A stretch of 64,000 bases of DNA from JBHGBM01 sp041946965 (GCA_041946965.1 JBHGBM010000001.1:62001-126000), one strand, 5' to 3'. Positions 35,426-45,041 are shown, counted from the stretch's first letter. The notes: a model not told the origin generated them from the sequence alone. Program-made: numbers and translations.

Positions 35426-38400
35426 TCCCGCGCCGGCGGGGTGAATCGCCGCACGCCGCGGTTGGCGAATCTCCCGATGCCGCGCGTGTCGCCGGTCCGC
35501 GGGTCGTACCACGACGCGCGCACGGACTGGCCCGAAATCCTGCCCATCCGCACGTCAAATGGACGGCCGGCGTAGGTGTAGATGAAGGCGTAGCGGTTGC
35601 CGCGCGACGCGATGACGTAGTCGTGGCGCTTGCCCGGGCCGCCCGCCACCAGGCCCTGGTCCGGCACGCGCTCGAAGAACGGCCGCGAGAGCAACAGTTC
35701 CTTCACGTACCGCATTTGCCCGGCGCCTTCGTCGTTCAGGGCGTCGAACCAGTTTCGGCGCACTCCGTAGGCATTGCGCGGGTCCTCCGCCTTTGACATC
35801 TGCATCACGGCGGCATGGCCGTACGTGTGGCCGAAGGCTCCCGCCAGCACGGACCACCACGCGTAGCGGCGCACCTCGCGCGCGGTCCAGAGCGGCTGCT
35901 TCGAGTCGTGGAGTCCCTGCGGAATGCCTTCGTAGGAAGGCTCGCCGTCGATAGTCGGCTTCGGCGGCCGCTTTTCCAGGTCCTCGCGCGCGTAGCGCCA
36001 GTTATCCTCGCCTTTGGCGTTGGGCGTGTCGTCCTGATCGTAGCGGCGGTGGCCGGACTGGAACATGTTGAAGTCGAGCCACGGCTCATCGTGAAACCAC
36101 GTGGAGGATTGCGTGCGGCCGAAAGGATGAAAGGTGACGAGCTGCCTCGGCGCGAGCGCTTTAAGCGTGCGTCCCATGGCGCGCCAGACGTCCGTGTTCT
36201 GGTCGCCGCGCGTGTCGCCGCCGGTCATCCAGATGATATTCGGGCGGCCGCCGTAGCGGGCGGCCAGGAAACGCGCGTAGGCCTCGACGTTGTTCGCGTT
36301 CAGCGCGCCGCTTCTGGCGTTCGATCCCCATGCCGGCACCAGGGCCATGTACAGACCTTTCGCCGCGGCGGCATCCACGATCCAATCCACGTGGTCCCAG
36401 AAACTGTACTCGCCCGTGGCAACGGGGCGTGCGGGATCGGCGTTGTCGAGCGCCGGCGCTCCGTACACGTTTCTGTCGGAGGCGTCGTGCAGCACCATCG
36501 CCTGGATGACGTTGAAGCCCTTGCGCCGGCGATCCTCCAGGTAGCGCCCGGCATCGGCGCGGTCGAGCTTCTTGAAGAGCAGCCAGGCAGTATCGCCGAG
36601 CCAGAAGAACGGCTTTCCGCGGCTGGTCTGGAGAAAACGCCCGTTCGGTGAAACGCTCAGCCACTCAACGGGAGCCGCGACATGATCGAAAGCGACGCTG
36701 GTACGGACGCCTGGGATGCCGGAGGAAACAATGAGGCCCGCCAGCACGCGCGGTTTCAGCGGAACGGCGGCCGTGCCGATCGCGGTCCAGGTCTGGCCGT
36801 CCGGGGAGACCGCGCCCGTGAATGTGCCGCCGGCGCGCGAGAGCCGCAGCCAGTAGGGCTCCATGAAGCGGCCGTAGCGCACGTAGGCTTCGGGGATCGC
36901 GGCAGGATCGCCCGTGGAAAGTTGAACCTGCCACCGCGCGCCCTCGCGGGAGATCCGCAGGGCCGCATGCGCGGAATCGGCGGCAAGTGTCTCCCGCATC
37001 ATCAGCCCGAAGCCGGCGGATTGCGATGCAAACGGCGGAACGACGCGCGCCGTGATGGCTCCGCCGCCATCCATCGTCACAAAGGCGAAATGGGGCTGGA
37101 GGGCGCCTTCCACGCGCATGGTCTCGCCGTCGAAGGCCGCCATTCCCGGTGGGGAAGCCGCTCCGATGTCCGCGTGCTCCCACGGCGAAGGCAACCCCGC
37201 ACCGGTGCAGGCTTCAGACGAACCCGACACGGAGTAGCAATAGACCTGACCGCGCCTGACGCTGGTGTCCGTGTAACCGGCGGCGGTGATCCCTTCCGCT
37301 ATGGTGCGGTACGGGCCGCCGTTCGCGGTGGCGCGCCGCACCGTGAATGTCCGCGCTCCGACCGGCGCCACCCAGGAGAGCACGATCCCGGAAGGGGCGC
37401 CCTTCGCGATGAGAGCGGCGGGCGGCGCCGTGTGGGTCTGTTCCACACGCCGCAGTGAGAACAGAATCGTGCCGAACCCGGGATGGTCCGCTCCCTGCGC
37501 CGGCCCTTCGGGGCGGATCTTCGCCGCCGCTTTCTCCGTCCAGGGCGCGGGCACGCCCCGCCTTTTCGCGTAGTGGTTGTAGACCTGCTCGAATACCGGC
37601 CGGAGCCGCCCCCGCTGCGCGCCCGAGATCGCCTCGTGCCGGTACTTGCCGGTGCGGTCGATCACCGGCGCGAAAGGCACATCCTCGCCGAGCAGGTATC
37701 GCGCGGTGTATTCGAAGCCTCGCAGCAGACGGTTGTCCGCGTAACCGTACAGATCCAGGCCCTGGTTCCACGCGATCTCGCACGTGTCCGCCAGGTGCCC
37801 CAGGCCGAGCTGCGTATGCGCCTGGTCGCGGCCGCTCTCCTGCGATTGCCCGCTCTCGAAAATGTAGTGCGTCAGCCGGCCGTTTCCTTCGCCATCCACG
37901 TAGTAGCGCAGCGCGCGCTCGAACATCGCGCGGTCGTTCGTATAGACTCCGATCGCCGCCATGGTTTTGATCGCGGCCGTGTCCCAGTTGCCGTTGGCAA
38001 AGAGCGCGAAGTCCTTGATGGCCGGGTAGACGGCGTGGCGGAACATTTGTTCGCAGCGCCGTGCGGAGGCCTCCGGCCAGCCGGAGTCCGTATGCCTGAG
38101 GATTTCGGCGGCGTTCACCATTTTGAAGGGGCCCAACCCGGCCATCAGCACGGCGTCGGCGCCGGTGACCTTCTCGAGCGTGGAGCACCAGCCGTCGAGG
38201 ATCTGCGCCGATTTCGCGACGTGCGCCGCCTCGCCGGTGATCTGCCACATGACCGCGTTCTGATACGCCGCGTTCGCATCCTGGTCGAACTCGCGGAAAT
38301 GCACGTTGGGTGCCCGGCCGATCTCGGCGAAGGGCCCCTGGGTTACGTAGCCGGCCTGCGATTGCGGATGCGACCTCAGCGCTTCGAAACCCGATTTCCA

Positions 38401-38529
38401 CGGCTCTTCGCCCTTGGCAACCATCGCCTTCATGCGGTCGAACGCGGAGCGGGTGTGCAATAGACCCGGATGGACAAAAGAGAATCCCGGGACCAACGCC
38501 GCCACCAGGCACAACTCTCCGAGGATCAT
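35380..38529 (-). CDS. Multidomain fusion: alginate-lyase-like + FnIII + GH140-like (DUF4038)
   Basis: 1049 residues, secreted (hydrophobic N-terminus). Residues about 40-340 form an alginate-lyase-type (alpha/alpha) domain (NWDTAAIKTMAAIGVY, GQSQESGRDQAHTQLGLG). About 365-450 is a fibronectin-III domain; 455-630 a beta-sandwich of the DUF1349/concanavalin type; 635-950 a DUF4038/GH140-like barrel (FFWLGDTAWLLFKKLD, WMTGGDTRGD, TIDGEPSYEG with probable catalytic Asp/Glu); 960-1045 a putative collagen-binding-like tail (YAFIYTYAGRPFDV). Lyase and apiosidase-like hydrolase in one chain suggests attack on a pectic or algal uronate glycan. ATG 38529 lacks a Shine-Dalgarno; TATACT lies 8 bases upstream. 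Confidence 0.8.
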   Translation of the reverse strand: MILGELCLVAALVPGFSFVHPGLLHTRSAFDRMKAMVAKGEEPWKSGFEALRSHPQSQAGYVTQGPFAEIGRAPNVHFREFDQDANAAYQNAVMWQITGEAAHVAKSAQILDGWCSTLEKVTGADAVLMAGLGPFKMVNAAEILRHTDSGWPEASARRCEQMFRHAVYPAIKDFALFANGNWDTAAIKTMAAIGVYTNDRAMFERALRYYVDGEGNGRLTHYIFESGQSQESGRDQAHTQLGLGHLADTCEIAWNQGLDLYGYADNRLLRGFEYTARYLLGEDVPFAPVIDRTGKYRHEAISGAQRGRLRPVFEQVYNHYAKRRGVPAPWTEKAAAKIRPEGPAQGADHPGFGTILFSLRRVEQTHTAPPAALIAKGAPSGIVLSWVAPVGARTFTVRRATANGGPYRTIAEGITAAGYTDTSVRRGQVYCYSVSGSSEACTGAGLPSPWEHADIGAASPPGMAAFDGETMRVEGALQPHFAFVTMDGGGAITARVVPPFASQSAGFGLMMRETLAADSAHAALRISREGARWQVQLSTGDPAAIPEAYVRYGRFMEPYWLRLSRAGGTFTGAVSPDGQTWTAIGTAAVPLKPRVLAGLIVSSGIPGVRTSVAFDHVAAPVEWLSVSPNGRFLQTSRGKPFFWLGDTAWLLFKKLDRADAGRYLEDRRRKGFNVIQAMVLHDASDRNVYGAPALDNADPARPVATGEYSFWDHVDWIVDAAAAKGLYMALVPAWGSNARSGALNANNVEAYARFLAARYGGRPNIIWMTGGDTRGDQNTDVWRAMGRTLKALAPRQLVTFHPFGRTQSSTWFHDEPWLDFNMFQSGHRRYDQDDTPNAKGEDNWRYAREDLEKRPPKPTIDGEPSYEGIPQGLHDSKQPLWTAREVRRYAWWSVLAGAFGHTYGHAAVMQMSKAEDPRNAYGVRRNWFDALNDEGAGQMRYVKELLLSRPFFERVPDQGLVAGGPGKRHDYVIASRGNRYAFIYTYAGRPFDVRMGRISGQSVRASWYDPRTGDTRGIGRFANRGVRRFTPPARDYDWVLVLDGSTSTM

Positions 38530-38537
38530 GTAGCTGT

Positions 38538-38545
38538 AGTATAGT
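38538..38545. promoter_or_regulatory. Symmetric -10 element AGTATAGT between divergent genes
   Basis: Reads TATAGT on the plus strand (toward the TonB receptor at 38569) and TATACT on the minus strand (toward the fusion gene at 38529), in a 39-base divergent gap. The same octamer occurs in another divergent gap at 58866-58873. A shared -10 could fire in both directions. Confidence 0.4.
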
Positions 38546-38568
38546 CTCCAGCAAGGGTGGTGAGTGAC

Positions 38569-41500
38569 ATGAAAAGGATTGTTGCCGCGGCGCTGCTATG
38601 CGCCCTTCCGTCGATCGGCCAGGAGTTTCGCGCGACCCTGAACGGCGTCGTGCAGGATGCGTCGGGCTCCGTGGTCCCGGGAGCGAAAGTCGAGGTCGCC
38701 AACGTCGAAACCGGTGTCACGCAGCAGACCACCTCACTCGGCCAGGGCGAGTTCACCGTGCCCTTCCTTCGCCCGGGGACCTACACGGTTTCGGCGGAGC
38801 TGGCCGGTTTCAAGAAGGTAGTGAGGGAGAACATCGTCCTCCGGCAGTCGCAGGCGTTGAGCGTGACGCTCACGCTCGAGCCCGGCGCGGTGACGGAACG
38901 GCTCACGGTCACCGGGGCGCCGCCGCTGCTCGAAACCGAGAAGGCCGACCGCGGCACCATCATCGATAACGCCCGCGTAACCGAGTTTCCCATCAGCGGG
39001 CGCAACCCGGTGATGCTCGCGCGGCTGGTCCCGGGCGTCGCCTTCCGGGGCGGCTCGCAGCGGGCGTTCGACAACGGCAGCATCAACCTCTGGAGCATCA
39101 ACGGCAGCCCGGACGCCTCCTCCGAATACCTGCTGGACGGCGCGCCCAACAATTCCCAGGCCGGCGGCAACAACGTCGCGCTGGTGCCTTCCGTGGATGC
39201 CGTGGAAGAGTTCCGCATCCATACCAACATCTACGACGCGCAATACGGCAAAACCGGCGGCGGTATCGTGAGCGTCACGCTGAAGAGCGGCACCAACCAG
39301 TTTCACGGGACGGCCTACGACTTCATCCGGCGCGCCGCCTGGTCCGCCAACTCCTTCGCCAATAACCGCAACAACGCCGCCAAAGGCGATTTCAAGCTGG
39401 ACCAGTGGGGAGGACAGATCGGCGGCCCCATCCGCCTGCCCAAGCTCTACGACGGCCGCAACCGCTCCTTCTTCATGGCGAGTTACGAGAAGTACACCGA
39501 CGACGATCCCCGCCCGTTCACGGGCTCCGTGCCCGCGCCCGAGTTCCTCGACGGCGATTTCAGCCGCCTCGACGATCCGCAGGGCCGCAAAATCGTGGTC
39601 TACGATCCGGCCAGCGGGCGCATGGCGGGCAGCACCTGGACCCGCGACCCGTTCCCCAACAACACCATTCCCAAGGAACGCATCAGCCCCATCGCCAGGA
39701 ATATTCTGGGTTTCATGCCGAAGCCCACGCGGGACCGCGGCCCCAACGCCGGCTACGCGGTGAACAACCTGTTCCAGCCCGGCGGCGTGAACAACTGGAC
39801 CAACGATTTCTACAACCTCGCGCTCAAGTTCGACCACAACCTCACCGATGCCCATCGCCTCTTCGTGCGTTACGCAACCAACAACCGCGTGGAGAGCAAG
39901 AACACCAACGGCATTATGCACGGGCCGGGCCAGGGCGAGAGCATGACCGGCCGCATCAACCACGCCGCCACCGCCGATTGGGTGGGCACGCTGCGCCCCA
40001 CCCTGATCGCCAACCTGCGCGTGTCCTTCAACCGTTTCCGCCAGGACACCGCCGACTTCGACAACTTCGGCTTCGACATCAAGAAGCACGGCTTCCCGGC
40101 CTCGCTCGCCGCGCAGTTGCCCAACCCCATGTACTTCGGGTACTACACGTATTCCGGCTACGTGAACCAGGGCTTTGACACGCGCCAGAATTTCACCAAC
40201 AACTACGCCATCCACCCGAACCTGACGTGGATCCGCTCCTCGCACTCGGTGAAGTTCGGGCTCGACTACCGCTGGATTCAATACGCCACTCGCGATGTCG
40301 GCAATCTGTTCCGCCTGAACTCCACCACCGGCTTCACGCAGCGGGATTACCTGCGTGCGGATTCAAATCCCACTACCGGCAACAGCATTGCGAGTTTTCT
40401 GCTCGGCATGCCCGCGTCCGGCAACGCGGAATACCGCGCCCAGCCGTTCATCACCGACCGCTACCTGTTCCCTTACATTCAGGACGACTGGAAGGTCACC
40501 TCGAAGCTCACCCTGAACCTGGGCTTTCGCATGGATTTCAGCATTCCGCCCACGGAGCGGCTCAACCGGTTGAACCGCGGATTCGACGCGCAAACGGTGA
40601 ACCCGGTCAACGCGCTGATCGACCGCGCGAAGTTCCCGAACACTCCGCAACTGAAGGGCGGAATGCTGTTCGCCGGTGTGAATGGAGCGCCGCGCCGCGC
40701 GGCCGAAGTCTACAAGAAGGCCTTGCAGCCGCGCATCGGCGTGGCCTACCGCATCAACGACTGGATCGTCTTCCGCGGCGGTTTCGGCCGGGCGTACCTG
40801 AACTTCGGCAACGGGTTCATCCAGGTCAACGGCTTCACCTATTCCAACAGCGCGATCGCCACGCTGGACAACGGCCGCACCGCGCGGCCCGACCTGATGA
40901 CCAACCCCTTCCCGGCGGGGATCCTGCCGCCGCGGGGAGCGGCGGACGGCCTCCAGACTTTCCTGGGCCAGGGGTTCACGTTCTCCAACACCGCGTATAC
41001 GCTGCCCAGCATCGACCAGTTTTCCGCCGGCTTCCAGGTGCGGCTGCCGATGGACTCGGTGCTGGACATGTCATACGTGGGGAGCCGCGGCCGGAACCTG
41101 GAATCCAGCCGTCCGTTCAATGAATACGGCCTGATCGTGAGGCAGGCCTGCAACCTGGCGGAGGGCGGGACGCCGTCCTACTGCGACGCGCAGTTGCCCA
41201 ACCCGTTTGCCGGGCTGGAGCCGTTCCGCGGGTCGAATCACTTCACCTCCGCGACCCTCACCAGGGCCAATCTCTCGCGGCCCTACCCGCAATTCGGCGG
41301 CCTGACTGAAAACGCGCGCAGTGACGGCGCGAGCTGGTTCAACTCCATGCAGGTCTCCTATGAAACGCGCCGCAAGGGCGGACTGAACCTCATCGCCACC
41401 TACACGCTCTCGAAGATGATGGTGCGCAGCGGCTGGTCCGATCTCCAGCGCGGCGTCATGCAGCAGTCGCTGGCGGCCGGAGACATGCCGCACCGCTTCA

Positions 41501-42108
41501 CGCTCGGCAGCGTCTACGCCCTGCCGTTCGGTCCCGGCAAGAAGTTCGTCATCAGCGAAAACCCCGTGCTAAAGCGGATCATCGGCGGATGGGAAACCAA
41601 CGCCATGTTCATCGCGCACAGCGGGTCGCCGCTGGCATTCTCGGGCAATGTCTGGTACGTGAAGGATGCGAGCCTGCCGGGTGTGGACTGGTCCGCCGAA
41701 GTGGTGCGCGCGCTCCGGCCCTGCGTCGCCAGGTGGAACGACAACGGCACGATCACCATGCTGCCCTACAGCACCGCCGCGGGCTGCACCGAGTACAACT
41801 TCCTGGTCATGCCGCGCTACGCGCCGGATATGTCGCCGGACAACGATGGACGTCTGCGATCGCGCCCGCGGGCGTTCCTCGATTTTTCGCTGAACAAGAC
41901 CACGCAGATCCGGGAGCGGCTGCGGCTACAGTTCCGTGCCGAGGCTTTCAACTTCCTCAATACGCCGCTGCGGCCCAGCATCAACATGAACCCGGAGAAC
42001 GTGAACTTCGGAGTGGCTTTCCGGACGGACAGCAGCAACGCCAGCGGCGGGGCGGGCGCCACGGGCGCGCCGCGCACTATTCAGTTCGGCATCAAGCTGC
42101 TATGGTAG
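38569..42108 (+). CDS. TonB-dependent receptor, upstream of GH97
   Basis: 1179 residues. Signal peptide to SIGQ, carboxypeptidase-regulatory-like domain about 22-105 (ATLNGVVQDASGSVVPGA), plug (FPISGRNPVMLARLVPG and EYLLDGAPNNSQAGG, about 140-215), and a barrel ending in GIKLLW. ATG 38569 is preferred over GTG 38557 since the leader starts there. Its stop overlaps the GH97 start by 7 bases, so receptor and enzyme are translationally coupled, an unusually direct link suggesting an alpha-glucan or alpha-galactoside ligand. Confidence 0.92.
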   Translation: MKRIVAAALLCALPSIGQEFRATLNGVVQDASGSVVPGAKVEVANVETGVTQQTTSLGQGEFTVPFLRPGTYTVSAELAGFKKVVRENIVLRQSQALSVTLTLEPGAVTERLTVTGAPPLLETEKADRGTIIDNARVTEFPISGRNPVMLARLVPGVAFRGGSQRAFDNGSINLWSINGSPDASSEYLLDGAPNNSQAGGNNVALVPSVDAVEEFRIHTNIYDAQYGKTGGGIVSVTLKSGTNQFHGTAYDFIRRAAWSANSFANNRNNAAKGDFKLDQWGGQIGGPIRLPKLYDGRNRSFFMASYEKYTDDDPRPFTGSVPAPEFLDGDFSRLDDPQGRKIVVYDPASGRMAGSTWTRDPFPNNTIPKERISPIARNILGFMPKPTRDRGPNAGYAVNNLFQPGGVNNWTNDFYNLALKFDHNLTDAHRLFVRYATNNRVESKNTNGIMHGPGQGESMTGRINHAATADWVGTLRPTLIANLRVSFNRFRQDTADFDNFGFDIKKHGFPASLAAQLPNPMYFGYYTYSGYVNQGFDTRQNFTNNYAIHPNLTWIRSSHSVKFGLDYRWIQYATRDVGNLFRLNSTTGFTQRDYLRADSNPTTGNSIASFLLGMPASGNAEYRAQPFITDRYLFPYIQDDWKVTSKLTLNLGFRMDFSIPPTERLNRLNRGFDAQTVNPVNALIDRAKFPNTPQLKGGMLFAGVNGAPRRAAEVYKKALQPRIGVAYRINDWIVFRGGFGRAYLNFGNGFIQVNGFTYSNSAIATLDNGRTARPDLMTNPFPAGILPPRGAADGLQTFLGQGFTFSNTAYTLPSIDQFSAGFQVRLPMDSVLDMSYVGSRGRNLESSRPFNEYGLIVRQACNLAEGGTPSYCDAQLPNPFAGLEPFRGSNHFTSATLTRANLSRPYPQFGGLTENARSDGASWFNSMQVSYETRRKGGLNLIATYTLSKMMVRSGWSDLQRGVMQQSLAAGDMPHRFTLGSVYALPFGPGKKFVISENPVLKRIIGGWETNAMFIAHSGSPLAFSGNVWYVKDASLPGVDWSAEVVRALRPCVARWNDNGTITMLPYSTAAGCTEYNFLVMPRYAPDMSPDNDGRLRSRPRAFLDFSLNKTTQIRERLRLQFRAEAFNFLNTPLRPSINMNPENVNFGVAFRTDSSNASGGAGATGAPRTIQFGIKLLW

Positions 42109-43898
42109 GGCTCCTGCTTGCGGCGGCGCTGCAACTCACGTCATTCGACGGCAGAGTGTTGGTCCGTTTCGCACTACAGCCGGGGGGCGTGCCTGCTTAC
42201 CGTATCGACTACCGGGGCAAGCCCGTCGTGCTCGAATCGCGGCTGGGCTTCGAGCCCGGTTTCACCAGCGGTTTTGCCGTCACGCGGACATCCACCCGCG
42301 GCTACAGGGGCGAGTGGACCAATCCGTTCGGGGAGCGCAGGATCGTCCCGGACCGCTATCGCGAGCTGAACGTCGATCTCAAGCACGCCTCCGGAAGGCT
42401 CATGCGCCTTACCTTTCGCGCCTACAACGAAGGCGCGGCGCTGCGTTACACCTTCCCCAAGCAGGCGGAAACGGAATTCCTTTTCGAGGGCGAGCGGACC
42501 GAGTTTCGTTTTCCCGGCGAAACTTACGCCTGGGAGGAGCACGGCACCGAGGGGGAGTACCGCCGCGTGAAGACCTCTGCTATCGAGCCGTGGTGCGAGC
42601 GTCCCCTCACTCTCGAATATGCGAGCGGCATCCTCGCTTCGCTCGCCGAAGCCGCCAACGAGGCGTATCCGCGCATGCTGCTGTCGCCCGTCCCGGGCGG
42701 CCTGGTCAGCGCGCTGGGTGGAACCAGCTCCAACCTCGCGAAGCGGCAGGCGAGCGACGGCCGCGTTACGGTGCGTCCGGAATTCTCTACCCCGTGGCGG
42801 TTCTTTGTCGCCGGCGAAAAGCCTGGCGATCTGCTGGAACGCAACTACCTGATGCTGAATTTGAACCCGCCGCCCGCGCTCCGGGACACCTCCTGGATCC
42901 AGCCCGGCAAGGTGATGCGCGACACCACCTTGACCACCGGGAATTCCAAGGCGATTATCGATTTCGCCGCCACCGCCGGCCTCAGCTACGTGCACCTCGA
43001 CTGGAAATGGTACGGCAGCGAAGATCCCAAGACCGGCGATGCCACCACGGTGCGCGCGCCGAACCTGGATATCCACGAGATTATCCGTTACGGACGCGAG
43101 AAGAACGTGGGCCTCATTGTGTATGTGGACCGGCGCCAGATCAAGACGCAGCGCGACATCCTGTTCCCGCTCTACAGGCAATGGGGCGTCCGAGGCGTCA
43201 AGATCGGCTTCATCGACGTGGGGCCTCAAAGCGAGACCGCCTGGACCACGGAAACCATACAGAAGGCGGCGGAGCAGCGCCTGATGCTCAACATCCACGA
43301 CGGCTACCGCGCCACCGGCAACAACCGCACATACCCGAACCTGATGACCGTGGAGGGCATCCGCGGCAACGAGCACATGCCGGCGCCCGAGCACAACTGC
43401 ACGCTGCCGTTCACGCGCTACGTCGCGGGCATCGGCGATTACACGATCTGTTACTTCGATCGCCGCTTGAAGACCACCAAAGCGCACCAGCTTGCGATGG
43501 CCGTGGTCTCCTTCAGCCCGCTGCAATGGATCTTCTGGTATGACCGCCCGAGCATGTACAACGGCGAGCCCGAAGTCGAGTTCTTCCGCCGCGTGCCCAC
43601 GGTTTGGGACGAAACCCGCGTGGTGCACGGCCGCATCGGCCGGTTCGCCACGATCGCCCGCCGCAGCGGCCGCGAATGGTTCCTCGGCACGATCAACAAC
43701 AGCGAACCGCGGGAACTCGACATCCCGTTATCCTTCCTCGCGGAAGGCGAATCCTATACCGCGCGCATTTATGCGGATGACGACGCGGTGCAGACCCGCA
43801 CCAAGGTCGGCATCGAGACCCGTCCGGTGACTTCGCGGACCACGCTGAAAGCACGGCTGCGTCCCGGCGGCGGGCAGGCGGTCTGGATCGGTCACTGA
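42102..43898 (+). CDS. Glycoside hydrolase family 97
   Basis: 598 residues; alpha-glucosidase/alpha-galactosidase family. N-terminal beta-super-sandwich to about 260, (beta/alpha)8 barrel to about 540, C-terminal beta domain. Family landmarks: AYRIDYRGKPV, ETYAWEEHG, YVHLDWKWYG, NNRTYPNLMTVEGIRGNE (acid Glu region). In retaining members an Asp follows GVKV; here it is KIGF, a Gly, as in the inverting SusB branch, while the SusB base glutamates appear to be Asp (YVDRR, NIHDG). ATG 42102 sits in the last codons of the receptor gene. Leader LLLAAALQL is short, so export is likely but not certain. Confidence 0.88.
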   Translation: MVGLLLAAALQLTSFDGRVLVRFALQPGGVPAYRIDYRGKPVVLESRLGFEPGFTSGFAVTRTSTRGYRGEWTNPFGERRIVPDRYRELNVDLKHASGRLMRLTFRAYNEGAALRYTFPKQAETEFLFEGERTEFRFPGETYAWEEHGTEGEYRRVKTSAIEPWCERPLTLEYASGILASLAEAANEAYPRMLLSPVPGGLVSALGGTSSNLAKRQASDGRVTVRPEFSTPWRFFVAGEKPGDLLERNYLMLNLNPPPALRDTSWIQPGKVMRDTTLTTGNSKAIIDFAATAGLSYVHLDWKWYGSEDPKTGDATTVRAPNLDIHEIIRYGREKNVGLIVYVDRRQIKTQRDILFPLYRQWGVRGVKIGFIDVGPQSETAWTTETIQKAAEQRLMLNIHDGYRATGNNRTYPNLMTVEGIRGNEHMPAPEHNCTLPFTRYVAGIGDYTICYFDRRLKTTKAHQLAMAVVSFSPLQWIFWYDRPSMYNGEPEVEFFRRVPTVWDETRVVHGRIGRFATIARRSGREWFLGTINNSEPRELDIPLSFLAEGESYTARIYADDDAVQTRTKVGIETRPVTSRTTLKARLRPGGGQAVWIGH

Positions 43899-44299
43899 AC
43901 CGGCGAGGCAGGCGCCGGACAAGGCGGACTCGTTTCGGCGCTCTTTCCGAGGACAACGCGGAAATCCGAACCGCGCCAGAACCGGCGAAGCAGCGTGGTG
44001 TTCTTTCGAGGCCGTGCGCCTGGCTCATTCCCGGGAAAGACCCGGGAGCCCAGACTGCGGATGGCGCGGTAGATGGGGTTCCGGTTCACGCCAATGGGCT
44101 TCTCCGGAGCCGCCACCACGCAAAGGACGCACTCCGGCACAGGCAGCGGCGGCTGAAAGGCGCTGCCCGTCTGGGCCGCGCCGGGCGCGGCACGCTGCAC
44201 TACAGTCCGGTTCAGGGTGTCATTGCAGTCCGATGGGGTCTGCGAGTAAAGTGCCGCTGCGAAGAAACCGAGGATCGGAGTACATGTCACGGTTCGCAT
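43892..44299 (-). CDS. Small secreted protein of unknown function
   Basis: 135 residues from ATG 44299 with GGAGG 8 bases upstream. Signal peptide (CTPILGFFAAALYSQ), then a mature part with cysteines in SDCNDTL, PECVLCVV and SPPCPAP and a basic stretch (RPRKNTTLLRRFWRG). No family recognised. Its last bases overlap the 3' end of GH97 convergently. Divergent from the DUF2202 gene across a gap holding a 23-base inverted repeat. Could be a chance frame, but ribosome site and leader together support it. Confidence 0.5.
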   Translation of the reverse strand: MRTVTCTPILGFFAAALYSQTPSDCNDTLNRTVVQRAAPGAAQTGSAFQPPLPVPECVLCVVAAPEKPIGVNRNPIYRAIRSLGSRVFPGNEPGARPRKNTTLLRRFWRGSDFRVVLGKSAETSPPCPAPASPVQ

Positions 44300-44346
44300 A
44301 ACTTGTCCTCCGCTCAGGATGGTAGCAGATTCCTGGGGCGCCGTGG

Positions 44347-44369
44347 CGCACTGCAAATGTTGCAGTGCG
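44347..44369. promoter_or_regulatory. 23-bp inverted repeat in a divergent intergenic region
   Basis: CGCACTGCAA, spacer ATG, TTGCAGTGCG: perfect 10-base arms with a 3-base centre, between the divergent starts at 44299 and 44457. The symmetry and location suit an operator for a dimeric regulator; it could also fold as an RNA hairpin in a 5' leader. Confidence 0.45.
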
Positions 44370-44456
44370 GCCTGCAACTCCCGCGCGCCGGATCCAGACG
44401 AAAGTGTTTGAAATGTGACGGTTTGCGTTCGGAACGGGAACTGCACCGCCGGGGGC

Positions 44457-45041
44457 ATGAACATTTTCAACCTGAAAATCGCAACCGTTTTGATGATCCT
44501 GGCGTTCGCGATGGCGCTTCAACCGCCCGCCTTCGGCCAGGGTGGTCCACGTGGAAACCAGAACTGCTGCCTGCCGTCCCCGGCCCAACCGGCTACCGCG
44601 GAGGAGGGCAAGTGGCTGGCCTTCATGCGCGAGGAAGAGAAGCTGGCCCGCGACGTGTATCGGGAGCTAAACGCCAAGTGGAACCTGCGCATATTCTCCA
44701 ATATCGCCGCAAGCGAGGAGCGGCACTTCGAAAGCGTGAAAGTGCTTCTCGATCGCTACGGTGTGCAGGATCCCGCGGCAAATACGGCCCCGGGCGTGTT
44801 TGCGGATCAGAGGCTGGCGGCGCTGTACACCCAGCTCATCGCCAAGGGTCTTACTTCACTCAAAGACGCGCTCGAAGCCGGAGTGCAAATTGAGAAAACC
44901 GACATAGAGGACCTCGAGAACGCCCTCAAAGCCACCGTGAAAACGGATATCAAGACCGTGTACACGAATCTGCTCAACGGTTCCCTCAACCACCAGGAGG
45001 CCTTCGAGGCCAATCTCGAGATCGTGGCCGCCAACCGGTAG
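44457..45041 (+). CDS. DUF2202 (ferritin-like) secreted protein
   Basis: 194 residues with signal peptide (cleavage near PPAFGQ). DUF2202 motifs: FMREEEKLARDVYREL, FSNIAASEERHFESVKVLLDRYG, IEDLENALKAT, and VYTNLLNGSLNHQEAF. The Glu and His placements (EEE, SEERH) are those of a four-helix ferritin-like bundle that could bind a di-metal centre. Found in bacteria and archaea without a settled role. Cysteines NCC lie before the bundle. ATG 44457 precedes the leader directly. Confidence 0.88.
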   Translation: MNIFNLKIATVLMILAFAMALQPPAFGQGGPRGNQNCCLPSPAQPATAEEGKWLAFMREEEKLARDVYRELNAKWNLRIFSNIAASEERHFESVKVLLDRYGVQDPAANTAPGVFADQRLAALYTQLIAKGLTSLKDALEAGVQIEKTDIEDLENALKATVKTDIKTVYTNLLNGSLNHQEAFEANLEIVAANR

